In this document: one piece after another, positions 1 through 7,007 of the stretch
How the letters are laid out: the number at the start of each line of letters is the position of its first letter
How positions within the stretch are numbered: the stretch's first letter is position 1
Origin: Acidobacteriota bacterium
Lineage (GTDB): Bacteria > Acidobacteriota > Terriglobia > Bryobacterales > Bryobacteraceae
Direction: 5' to 3'
DNA: 9,817 nt
Assembly: GCA_947505565.1 (NCBI GenBank)
Contig: CANNLB010000031.1
Coordinates: 1-9,817, forward strand
Notes under the pieces: generated by a model
What the model was told of the DNA's origin: nothing
Database searches by the model: none
What the model saw: the letters and a program-made list of their open reading frames with translations, nothing else
Translations under genes and position numbers: made by a program

Positions 1-57
1 GTTTGGCCAGTTGAACCCGGCGCAGAACAACGGCACGAGGACCGTGGTGTTGGTCAT
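1..57 (-). CDS. 5' end of an unidentified gene, cut by the window edge
   Basis: On the minus strand an ATG at 57-55 opens a frame that stays open to the left edge and reads MTNTTVLVPLFCAGFNWPN. A strong Shine-Dalgarno stretch (GAAGAGGAG; AGGAG is complementary to plus-strand 62-66) lies four bases upstream of the ATG, which is the main reason for calling a real start. The start lies just 12 bases beyond the ATPase stop at 70, so the gene is probably the next member of the ATPase operon. Nineteen residues are too few to name a family. The mildly hydrophobic start could be a membrane segment, but this is not firm. Confidence 0.5.
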   Translation of the reverse strand, partial: MTNTTVLVPLFCAGFNWPN

Positions 58-61
58 GAAG

Positions 62-70
62 CTCCTCTTC
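62..70 (-). promoter_or_regulatory. Shine-Dalgarno site for the gene at 1-57
   Basis: The minus strand reads GAAGAGGAG here, a close match to the 16S anti-SD complement, ending four bases before the ATG at 57. It begins at the last base of the upstream ATPase stop codon, which suggests co-transcription and coupled translation. Confidence 0.5.
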
Positions 71-1881
71 TAAGCGTGGTTGATGTCGCTGAGCTCTCCG
101 GGTGGTAACGCCATCCGGAGAGCGTTCAGCACGGCGACCAAATCAATGAATTCCTGGGCGATCGCCCCAGCTACCGGCGGCAGGTAGCCGGCGGCGGCGG
201 CGAGCATGCCGATGAGACTCAGAGCCATGCCGCCCACAGCGCATTGCAGCGCGATGCGGCGCAGACGCTGGCCGATGTGGATCAACTCGTCGACCTTCTG
301 CAGCGAGGTTTCCAGCACGACGGCACCGGCCGCCTCGGCCGTCACGTCGCTGTGCTGGCCGAAGGCGATGCCTACGGTGGCCGCCTGCATGGCGGGGGCG
401 TCGTTGATGCCGTCTCCGACGAAGAGCGTCGGGGCCAAGGCGGTTTCGGCGCGGACGATGGCGACCTTCTCTTCCGGGCTTTTGCTATAAAGCACTTCCG
501 TAATGCCGACTTGCGCGGCGAGGTAGCGGACTTCGGCTTCGCGGTCGCCGGAGAGCAGTATGATTTTGGTCACGCCGTGGCGGGGTTTCAGGTGTTCGAT
601 GAACGGGTGGGATTCGGCGCGGGGGGCGTCCTGGAAGCGCAGCGCGGCGAAGAACTTGCCATCGGCGAGGAGGATGGCTTCCATGCCCGGGGCAGTGGGA
701 GGAAGGTCGGGTAGGTCGACTTTGGCGCGGCCGGTGATGGCGATAAGCAGGGGGCCAACGTGGCCGGTGAGGCCTTGGCCGGGCTTCTCGCTGACGTCGA
801 GGATGGGAGCCAGCGGAACGCCCTCTGACTCGGCGGCGCTGAGGACCGCGCCAGCGAGTGGGTGTTTCGAGAACTGTTCTAGGCTGGCGGCGTAGGCGAG
901 GGCTTGGCGGCGGTCCACGCCGGGGGCGGTGATGATCTCCGTAAGATTGGGGCGGCCGTAGGTGAGTGTCCCCGTCTTATCGAAGATGAAGGTGCGGCAG
1001 GTATCAATGCGTTCGAGCAGGGCGGGATCCTTGATGATGATGGCGCGGCGAGCGGCCAGCGAGATGGCGCCTAGAATGGCGACGGGGATCGCGATGAGCA
1101 GAGGGCAGGGCGTAGCGATGACGAGGACGGCGAGGAAACGGCTGGGGTCGCCACTGAGAAGCCAGCCGAGGCCGGCGACGGCTAGGGCCAGGGGCGTGTA
1201 CCAACTGCCGAGGCGGTCGGCGAGACGGCGCATAGCGGGGCGAGACTCCTCGGCCTGCTGCATTACTTTCATGATCTGGGCGTAGCGTGAATCGATGGGA
1301 AGTTTGGCCGCTCTGATTTCGAGGACGGCGTCGCCGTTAATCGCTCCGGAGATCACCGAGGCACCGGGGAGCTTTCCGATGCGGAACGGTTCGCCGGTGA
1401 GAAAGGATTCGTCCATCGTGCTGCGGCCATCGAGGACGGAGCCGTCGACCGGGCAGGTCTCGTGGGGGAAGACGACGAGCACATCACCGATGGCGACTCG
1501 GTCAAGAGGAATATCGACTAGATCGGGTCCAAGGCGGCGGTGAGCGACGCGGGGCATACGCTTGACGAGGGCTGCGAGGACAGCGGAGGCTCGCTGCATG
1601 GCGTAGTCTTCGAGGGCCGCGCCGCCGGATAGCATCAGGACCACAATGGAGCCGACCAGATACTGCTCCAGTAAGATCGAAGTAACAATAGACATGCCGG
1701 CGAGTAAGTCGGATCCGAAATCGAGCGCGAAGAGCTTCTTGAGAAGCTCCCAGAGAAGGGGAATGCCGCCGAGCGCGAGGACGGTCCAGAGCGGCCCGGG
1801 GGAGCCGGTAACGAGATGTGCGGTGATGCCCGCGGCGGCGAGAAAAGCGATGAGAGCGTTCGGGGAGAGGAGAGGGTGCAT
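70..1881 (-). CDS. P1B-type heavy-metal-translocating P-type ATPase (TPCPL variant)
   Basis: This 603-residue membrane ATPase should move a metal ion across the inner membrane using an aspartyl-phosphate intermediate. The signature motifs are present in order: actuator-domain TGEP (162-165), membrane motif TPCPL (257-261), phosphorylation motif DKTGT with Asp301, the P1B-specific HP pair in SKHPLAGA (His340-Pro341), and the hinge GDGINDAP (489-496). Hydrophobic segments near 8-50, 55-90, 228-280 and 543-590 fit the P1B layout of paired helices before the actuator, a central pair carrying the metal site, and a final pair (ending QEFIDLVAVLNALRM). There is no N-terminal HMA (GMxCxxC) domain. 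TPCPL differs from the classical CPC, CPH and SPC motifs, so the metal cannot be assigned. The ATG at 1881 gives a full-length protein. The gene is divergent from the effector-like operon and probably co-transcribed with the gene at 1-57. Confidence 0.93.
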   Translation of the reverse strand: MHPLLSPNALIAFLAAAGITAHLVTGSPGPLWTVLALGGIPLLWELLKKLFALDFGSDLLAGMSIVTSILLEQYLVGSIVVLMLSGGAALEDYAMQRASAVLAALVKRMPRVAHRRLGPDLVDIPLDRVAIGDVLVVFPHETCPVDGSVLDGRSTMDESFLTGEPFRIGKLPGASVISGAINGDAVLEIRAAKLPIDSRYAQIMKVMQQAEESRPAMRRLADRLGSWYTPLALAVAGLGWLLSGDPSRFLAVLVIATPCPLLIAIPVAILGAISLAARRAIIIKDPALLERIDTCRTFIFDKTGTLTYGRPNLTEIITAPGVDRRQALAYAASLEQFSKHPLAGAVLSAAESEGVPLAPILDVSEKPGQGLTGHVGPLLIAITGRAKVDLPDLPPTAPGMEAILLADGKFFAALRFQDAPRAESHPFIEHLKPRHGVTKIILLSGDREAEVRYLAAQVGITEVLYSKSPEEKVAIVRAETALAPTLFVGDGINDAPAMQAATVGIAFGQHSDVTAEAAGAVVLETSLQKVDELIHIGQRLRRIALQCAVGGMALSLIGMLAAAAGYLPPVAGAIAQEFIDLVAVLNALRMALPPGELSDINHA

Positions 1882-1958
1882 GGACTTCTTGAGTATACTG
1901 GCAGGGTGGGAAGCGAGTGGTGATGGGATGTGCGGAAGGAATCCGCGTATAACTACCG
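1882..1958. promoter_or_regulatory. Divergent promoter region between the ATPase and the effector-like operon
   Basis: These 77 bases separate two divergent start codons and must carry both promoters or their downstream parts. The palindrome AGTATACT at 1892-1899 gives a TATACT -10-like hexamer on both strands. A second -10-like hexamer, TATAAC, lies at 1948-1953, five bases before the ATG at 1959. No convincing TTGACA-like -35 is seen at the right distance from either box. An inverted repeat lies at 1932-1946. Promoter use is inferred from short motifs only. Confidence 0.4.
1932..1946. repeat. Short inverted repeat upstream of the operon start
   Basis: GCGGA at 1932-1936 pairs perfectly with TCCGC at 1942-1946, leaving a 5-base loop AGGAA. 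If it is transcribed, an SD-like AGGA is displayed in the loop of a small hairpin 18 bases before the ATG. If transcription starts at the TATAAC box, the repeat lies in promoter DNA just upstream of the -10 and could be an operator. A 5-bp stem can arise by chance in GC-rich DNA. Confidence 0.35.
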
Positions 1959-4805
1959 ATGGCCAATGAGGATGCAGTCGACATTATCGGCGGGCTGAGC
2001 GCGGATCACCCGGCGGGGGATTTGCTGCCCGTGCTGGCTTCTCCTTCGACGGCGGGGAAGGGTAAGAACACGATTCGGATGGAGTTGGTTCCGGTGGGGT
2101 GCTGGAAATTGGAGGATGTGAGGTTTGCCTTTGCATCGTCGTTTCTGCTTCCGGAGACGAAGAAGGAGTTCGATGAACTTGCGGCTCTATTGAAGAAGCA
2201 TCCGAAGGCTCCGTTGACGGTGTTTGGGCACGCGGATCCGGTGGGTGATGATGTCTTCAACAAACAGTTGAGCGGGAACCGGGCGGAGTCGGTGTATGCG
2301 GTGCTGATTCGGGATGTGGCCCGCTGGGAACAACTGCGCAAAGCCGGGGGGAACGCCGAAGGTTGGGGAACGAGTTCGATCCAGCATATGGTGAAGGCGC
2401 TGGGGTATGATCCGGGTCTGGTGGACGGGGTGAGCGGGCCGAAGACCAAGGCGGCGGTGAAGGCGTTTCAGACCAAGGCCGGGGGGCTGACGGTGGACGG
2501 CGATGCGGGGGCGAAGACGCGGGAGAAGTTATTCGCCGCCTACATGGATTTCCTGTGTCCGATGAAGTTGGCGAAGACGGAGTTTCTGGGGCAGGGTGTG
2601 GACGCGGGGGGGAAGGGCGACTATCAGGGATGTAGCGAGTTCAACCCGACGATGGTGTTCTCGCAGGTAGAGAGTCAGGAGTTGAATAAGTCGCAGAATC
2701 ATCCGGAGCGGGACCGGGAGAATCGCGTCAATCGACGCGTAATGATCCTGCTGTTTCGACCGGGGACACCGCCTTCGGCGAAGTGGCCTTGTCCACGGGT
2801 GAATGAGGGGACGGCGGGATGTCGGACGCGGTTCTGGTCCGACGGGGATAAGCGACGGAATCCGCAGGCTTTACGGCGTAAGTTTGGCGACACGCTGGAT
2901 ACGTTCGGATGCCGGTTCTATCATCGCTTGACGATTAAGTCGCCTTGCGAAGGGGTGAAGCCGCCTCCGCCGCAGGTTACGGTTACATTTATTGAGTTTT
3001 GTTTGGCCGAGAAGTCTTACCTGGAGACGCGGCCGTGGTGGCCGAAGCGGGAAGCCAAGCCGTTTCCGAATGCGCCGTTCGATAGTAAGTTGACGAACGG
3101 GCCGAGGACGGGGGCGTTAGGGGACAAAGGTTGTGTGCGGATCGAGCCGATTCCCGGTGGGGCATGCGAGGTTCGTTTTCCGAAGTTCTACGACGAAGTG
3201 GATAAGCTTCTGGGGGCGGCAACGCCATTTCCTTTGCCGGTGCCGGTTCCCACTCCGAAGCCGAAGCCGCCGAAGACGCCGCGGCTGGTGATGCGGAGTG
3301 TGGATGCGGTGTTTGCTCCTGGCGCGGAGAGTTTGGCGGTGAAGTATGATTGCCAGGACCTGGAGGGAGAGACGGCGACGCTATCCCTAGTGAGCAAAAA
3401 GACTCCGAATGTGGTTCTGTTTGAGCGGGATTTAACGGCGGCGGAGCTTGCCACCGGGAACGGGAAGTTGATCGCATGGGACGGGAAGGCTTCCGATGGG
3501 AAGTTTATCGGTCCGGCGGGGTCGCCGTATACGGTGCGGATCCAGTGGGCGAATGGGCGGTTACGAGACTCCAAAGATACGAAAGTTGAAGTGGAGAAGA
3601 TCGAGTTGGCGATGGTCGCTCCGAACAACCGGATTGTGCTGAATGATCCGGACGGCAAGGTGCTTGTGACGACCAAGGTGTTTCTGACGAAGAAGGCCGG
3701 AGGCGGAGCGCTGACGCCGGTGGAACTTGAAGTGACTTACACATTCACTGCTGGCGGGTCGAATACGACCGCCGCGGCGTCTTTCGTTTATGCCGCGCCG
3801 AAAACGCTGGGGAAGACCGGAGATGCGACGGCATTGTATTGGGCCGCCCATCCAAACTCCGCGGCGACTTCTCCCGATGGTTTTAAGACGTCGGCGCTGG
3901 CCAAAACGGGCACAGCGGCAGCTCAAGGGTTGGCCGCGATCTTCTTCCTGCCTTCGGGCGTGGGGGGGAACACCTACAAGGTTAAGGCTGTAATTGGGGG
4001 TTTAAGTCAGGAATCTCCGCAGACGACAGTTTTCCGCAAGGTGCGTCTGGAGCCGTTCGAGATGGCTGGCCAGACCGATGTTTCGACGCAGGGTACGGTA
4101 GCGTTGATCCAGCCCTTCTATACGGCGGACAGTTTTGTGGAGTACGAGTTGGGCGCGGTAACGCCCGTGGCGGCGGCGTTTACCGTGAAGTACATCGGGC
4201 TGTGGGACCATGCGACGCAGGCGCAAGTGAACTGGGCGACCCATCAGGTGAAGACGGCGGCGGAGACGCCCACGGCGGCCGAGACTGCGGCGGCGAATGG
4301 GCCGGCGGGACCGGCGCGGGTTGCCGGCTTGGCGGCGGTTCAGGCGAAGGCCAACGCTTGGCGCGACCGGATCATCGGGGTTTACGATGCCGGAATTGCC
4401 AGTTGGGCGCCGGACGCCGCCGTGCCGGTCAATTCGCTGGTGTCGATAGAATTGGAGCATCCGAAGTACTCGGCGGACTCGGGCGCGGATGCGACTACGG
4501 CCGAATGGACGGCGTTTCCGGGGCTGCGGATCAATGTGGAGGGCCGTAACATCCATCCTGACGCGCGCTGGATTCGTGGTCAGGGAGTCTCGGTCGGAAA
4601 TCGGGCGTACGTAACGGCGGGGATGTCGGCGGCGCGTACGCAAGTGGTGGTAACGCACGAGGCGGGCCACGAGACGAAGAACCAATTCAAGAAAGACGTC
4701 TTTGGGCCCGGGGATCATACGGCTGGCGCGGGCTTGATGGATCCGACGGGCAGCGTGAACGCCTTCACGCCGGGCGAGAAGAAAATCCTGCGAGGGATCT
4801 TGTGA
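1959..4805 (+). CDS. OmpA-like / peptidoglycan-binding / HEAGH metallopeptidase multidomain protein, putative secreted effector
   Basis: This 948-residue protein has no signal peptide or membrane segment. Visible modules are: an OmpA C-terminal-like peptidoglycan-associating domain at about 52-125 (VFGHADPVGDD, then LSGNRAESVYAVL); a PG_binding_1-type domain at about 137-195 (IQHMVKALGYDPG, VDGVSGPKTKAAVKAFQ); a Cys/Trp-rich module at about 200-330 (GCSEFNP, NRRVMILLFRPGT, CRFYHRL); a Pro/Lys-rich hinge at about 422-441; an Ig/FlgD-like beta region at about 443-550; further beta-rich sequence; and a C-terminal zinc-peptidase signature, HEAGH at 900-904, with His920 as a possible third ligand and a Met-turn-like GLMDP at 925-929. 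The N-terminal half resembles, from memory, OmpA-family proteins encoded near type VI secretion genes. The start at 1959 is the only early ATG in frame, but an SD-like GGAAGGA lies 18 bases away. Its stop overlaps the start of the next lipoprotein gene. I infer an envelope-targeting hydrolase delivered to rivals; a structural envelope role is possible. Confidence 0.85.
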   Translation: MANEDAVDIIGGLSADHPAGDLLPVLASPSTAGKGKNTIRMELVPVGCWKLEDVRFAFASSFLLPETKKEFDELAALLKKHPKAPLTVFGHADPVGDDVFNKQLSGNRAESVYAVLIRDVARWEQLRKAGGNAEGWGTSSIQHMVKALGYDPGLVDGVSGPKTKAAVKAFQTKAGGLTVDGDAGAKTREKLFAAYMDFLCPMKLAKTEFLGQGVDAGGKGDYQGCSEFNPTMVFSQVESQELNKSQNHPERDRENRVNRRVMILLFRPGTPPSAKWPCPRVNEGTAGCRTRFWSDGDKRRNPQALRRKFGDTLDTFGCRFYHRLTIKSPCEGVKPPPPQVTVTFIEFCLAEKSYLETRPWWPKREAKPFPNAPFDSKLTNGPRTGALGDKGCVRIEPIPGGACEVRFPKFYDEVDKLLGAATPFPLPVPVPTPKPKPPKTPRLVMRSVDAVFAPGAESLAVKYDCQDLEGETATLSLVSKKTPNVVLFERDLTAAELATGNGKLIAWDGKASDGKFIGPAGSPYTVRIQWANGRLRDSKDTKVEVEKIELAMVAPNNRIVLNDPDGKVLVTTKVFLTKKAGGGALTPVELEVTYTFTAGGSNTTAAASFVYAAPKTLGKTGDATALYWAAHPNSAATSPDGFKTSALAKTGTAAAQGLAAIFFLPSGVGGNTYKVKAVIGGLSQESPQTTVFRKVRLEPFEMAGQTDVSTQGTVALIQPFYTADSFVEYELGAVTPVAAAFTVKYIGLWDHATQAQVNWATHQVKTAAETPTAAETAAANGPAGPARVAGLAAVQAKANAWRDRIIGVYDAGIASWAPDAAVPVNSLVSIELEHPKYSADSGADATTAEWTAFPGLRINVEGRNIHPDARWIRGQGVSVGNRAYVTAGMSAARTQVVVTHEAGHETKNQFKKDVFGPGDHTAGAGLMDPTGSVNAFTPGEKKILRGIL
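4641..4805 (+). other. Predicted zinc-metallopeptidase active-site segment (gene A C-terminus)
   Basis: A hydrophobic strand (TQVVV, 894-898) leads into THEAGH (His900, Glu901, His904), the HExxH zinc-peptidase core. Fifteen residues after His904 comes GDH (His920), followed by GLMDP (Met927), which resembles the Met-turn of metzincin-like peptidases. The canonical metzincin third-His position, six residues after His904, is Phe910, so His920 is the better third-ligand candidate. Only about 20 residues follow, so the catalytic domain is the extreme C-terminus, the usual place for a toxin domain. Confidence 0.7.
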
Positions 4806-5482
4806 GGTCCGCCTGGGCCGTGGTGCTACCGATAATTCTGGGAGGTTGTGTGATGAGTGACCGAGTGCAAGGGGCCGCGGCCGCCAAGAAGACCATTGAA
4901 TTGGCGGCACCAACACGGGTGTTTTCATTGGGGGGAGCCATACCGATCGGGGTCCGCTACACCAACGGATCTGGAAAGCGGATGGAGTTTTCCGATCCGA
5001 AACGGACTTGGGAGGTGCAGATCAAGATTGGGGCGATGCAGGTCGCCTTCGGCAAGATCATGCGGTACGCGGGCGAGGGAAAAGTTCGCTGGTCGATCGA
5101 GGACGCCGAGACGATTGTTCTGGAAGCGGGTGGTAAGCACGCCTTTGAGTACGACGCGGGGAAGCGTTGGCCAGAGCATTTCGTGCCGGGGTTAAATCGG
5201 CTTCAGGTGACGGATTTGACGGACGACAACGAGACGGTTCTTTCAAACCCGATTGAGATCCGGGTGGAGTATTCGGCTGCCACGTTTCCGGCGTTGTTGG
5301 GGATTTTAGGCGATGAGGCCGGGACGGTGGACGGGAAGGCGTTTGCGGACAAGTGGGTGAAGCGGGTTTATCCGGGGTTTGCGACGGTAGCGGAAGCGCG
5401 AGTATGGTGGGAAAAGAATGGCGCGGGGCGGGAGGTGGCGGCAGCGTTAGCGAAGATCAACGGGGACGCGGCGAAGCCGTAA
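4802..5482 (+). CDS. Lipoprotein of unknown family, candidate immunity partner of the metallopeptidase
   Basis: The gene starts with GTG at 4802, inside the GTGA overlap with the previous stop, and has a good SD-like GAGG at 4792-4795. The product is 226 residues. Residues 1-16 form a short lipoprotein signal with lipobox LGGC (Cys16, no Asp at +2), so the mature protein should be lipid-anchored outside the cytoplasm, probably in the outer membrane. Residues about 33-155 look like a beta-sandwich (alternating strands such as AIPIGVRYTN, WEVQIKIG, NPIEIRVEY). The C-terminus (about 165-226) is helical, with a W...WW pattern around KWVKRVYPGF...ARVWWEKNG. I do not recognise the family. Tight coupling to the upstream enzyme and the parallel with the downstream lipase/lipoprotein pair suggest immunity, but a folding or docking accessory role is possible. 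An internal ATG at 4853 would delete the lipobox and is less likely. Confidence 0.8.
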   Translation: MRSAWAVVLPIILGGCVMSDRVQGAAAAKKTIELAAPTRVFSLGGAIPIGVRYTNGSGKRMEFSDPKRTWEVQIKIGAMQVAFGKIMRYAGEGKVRWSIEDAETIVLEAGGKHAFEYDAGKRWPEHFVPGLNRLQVTDLTDDNETVLSNPIEIRVEYSAATFPALLGILGDEAGTVDGKAFADKWVKRVYPGFATVAEARVWWEKNGAGREVAAALAKINGDAAKP

Positions 5483-5486
5483 GACC

Positions 5487-7007
5487 ATGGCCAAGAAGCA
5501 CACGGTTGATTGGAACAAGGTGGATGAGTTTCTGGCGGGGCTGGAGACGACGGAAAAGCACGAGATTGAAGTACGGCGGGAGGCGATTCCGCTGGTGTTT
5601 GTGCCGGGAATCATGGGGACGCACTTGCGGCGGCCGGGGACGGACGGCAAGGGGGAGGACGCCGATGAACTGCCGAACTTGCGGTGGAGCACGGACACCG
5701 GGTGGATGCTTTCGAACCTGATTTTCGCGTGTTCGGACGGGGCGCGGCGGCGGAGTCTGCTGGTGGGGACGCCGGATCAATCGTTCGATCCGAACTATTT
5801 GGAGGTGGACGAAGATAGCCCGCCGGGAGATGGCTTTCGGGGAATCATGGAAGATTACCATAAGTTCCTGAAGGTTTTGCGGGAGCATGATTGGGGGCTG
5901 TTGAGCAAGTACTTTGTGCTGCCGGTTTACGCGGTGGGTTACAACTGGTCGGACGATGTGAAGAACGCGGGGACTTACTTAGCGAAGCGGATCGACGCGA
6001 TTATTGAAGAGTCGCGGAAGGTGACCGGTTTATGCGAAAAGGTAATTCTGATTTCGCATTCGATGGGGGGCCTGGTGACGCGGACGGCGAGCGAGATTTC
6101 GGGGGCGCAGGGGAAGGTCGCGGGGATCATTCACGGCGTGCAGCCGGTGACCGGGGCACCGGGGGCGTATTGGAGGATGAAGGCGGGGTTTGAAGGGTTT
6201 AACTCTTTGGGGCTGGTGCAGCGGGCGTTGGGCAATGATGGTCCAAAGGTGACGGCGGTTTTGGGGAACATTCCCGGGGGCCTGCAACTGATGCCCAACA
6301 AGGTGTACCAGACGACGAATCAGGAAAGCGAATGGCTGACCGTAACCGTTGACGGAAATGCGGTGAAGAAGCTGCCGGAGAACGGGGACCCGTACGCGGA
6401 GATCTATCGAATCAAGGCGATTGTCCATCCCAAAAAGGGTGAGAACCCGAGTCAGAATATTTACTGGGGATTGGTGGATCCGGAGTTATTGAATCCGGAG
6501 AAATTGTCTCCCGAGGGTGGCGATGCGCATGATGCGATGAGCTCAGAGCTGGATAAGGCCTGGGACATGTACTTACAGAATCTGAAGTTGGCGGAGACGC
6601 TGCACGATGAACTGTGTCCGAAGGGCGGAGTTCCCAAACAGCATCCGCATACCTTGACGATGACGGGGATTGGGCACAAATCGGTATCGGTGATCGAGAT
6701 GCGCGTGGAGAGTAACTGGGTCCGTAGCGAACCGTACCCGAACCAGGGCTTCCGCGGATTCTTCACTGATGCGGCGGGTAAGGATTGGCAGGCGGTGTTG
6801 CAGGATCCGGCCGAGATTGGAGATGGTACGGTGCCGTGGAGTTCGGGGGCGGCGCTGGAGACGGCGGAGCGGCCGAAGCCGGGGGATGTTCGGTTGGAGG
6901 CGGAACACCAACCGGCATATGAGGACAAGGCGGTGCAGGCGTGGGCGATTGAGGCGGTGACGGCGATGGTGAAGCAACGGTATCACGAGCAGCGGAAGGG
7001 TCAATGA
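5487..7007 (+). CDS. Alpha/beta-hydrolase lipase/phospholipase, putative Tle-type effector
   Basis: This is a 506-residue hydrolase without a signal peptide. VFVPGIMGTHLRR (38-49) is the PG-x-MG oxyanion-region motif of LCAT/PGAP1-like lipases. ILISHSMGG (187-195) carries the nucleophile Ser192, with Ser190 at the first Gly position of the usual GxSxG elbow. IGDGTVPW (444-451) supplies the probable acid Asp446, and EHQPAY (473-478) the probable base His474. The stretch HGVQPVTGAPGAYWRMKAGFE (216-236) recalls bacterial lipases linked to type VI secretion loci; this is from memory, not alignment. The segment between Ser192 and Asp446 is long enough for a lid or cap. It starts four bases after the previous stop with no strong SD, so it probably relies on coupled translation, and its stop overlaps the next gene as ATGA. 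The Tli4-like partner suggests a phospholipase effector acting on membranes from the periplasmic side. A housekeeping esterase is the alternative. Confidence 0.88.
   Translation: MAKKHTVDWNKVDEFLAGLETTEKHEIEVRREAIPLVFVPGIMGTHLRRPGTDGKGEDADELPNLRWSTDTGWMLSNLIFACSDGARRRSLLVGTPDQSFDPNYLEVDEDSPPGDGFRGIMEDYHKFLKVLREHDWGLLSKYFVLPVYAVGYNWSDDVKNAGTYLAKRIDAIIEESRKVTGLCEKVILISHSMGGLVTRTASEISGAQGKVAGIIHGVQPVTGAPGAYWRMKAGFEGFNSLGLVQRALGNDGPKVTAVLGNIPGGLQLMPNKVYQTTNQESEWLTVTVDGNAVKKLPENGDPYAEIYRIKAIVHPKKGENPSQNIYWGLVDPELLNPEKLSPEGGDAHDAMSSELDKAWDMYLQNLKLAETLHDELCPKGGVPKQHPHTLTMTGIGHKSVSVIEMRVESNWVRSEPYPNQGFRGFFTDAAGKDWQAVLQDPAEIGDGTVPWSSGAALETAERPKPGDVRLEAEHQPAYEDKAVQAWAIEAVTAMVKQRYHEQRKGQ

Noticed and set aside
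1959..2550. Gene A as a MotB/Pal-type structural OmpA protein
   Set aside because: There is no signal peptide, lipobox or membrane anchor, and the long C-terminus ends in a peptidase motif.
4002..4928. 308-codon open frame on the minus strand
   Set aside because: It lies antisense to the HEAGH domain and the lipoprotein start, and its product is Arg-rich and low in complexity, typical of a GC-rich shadow frame.
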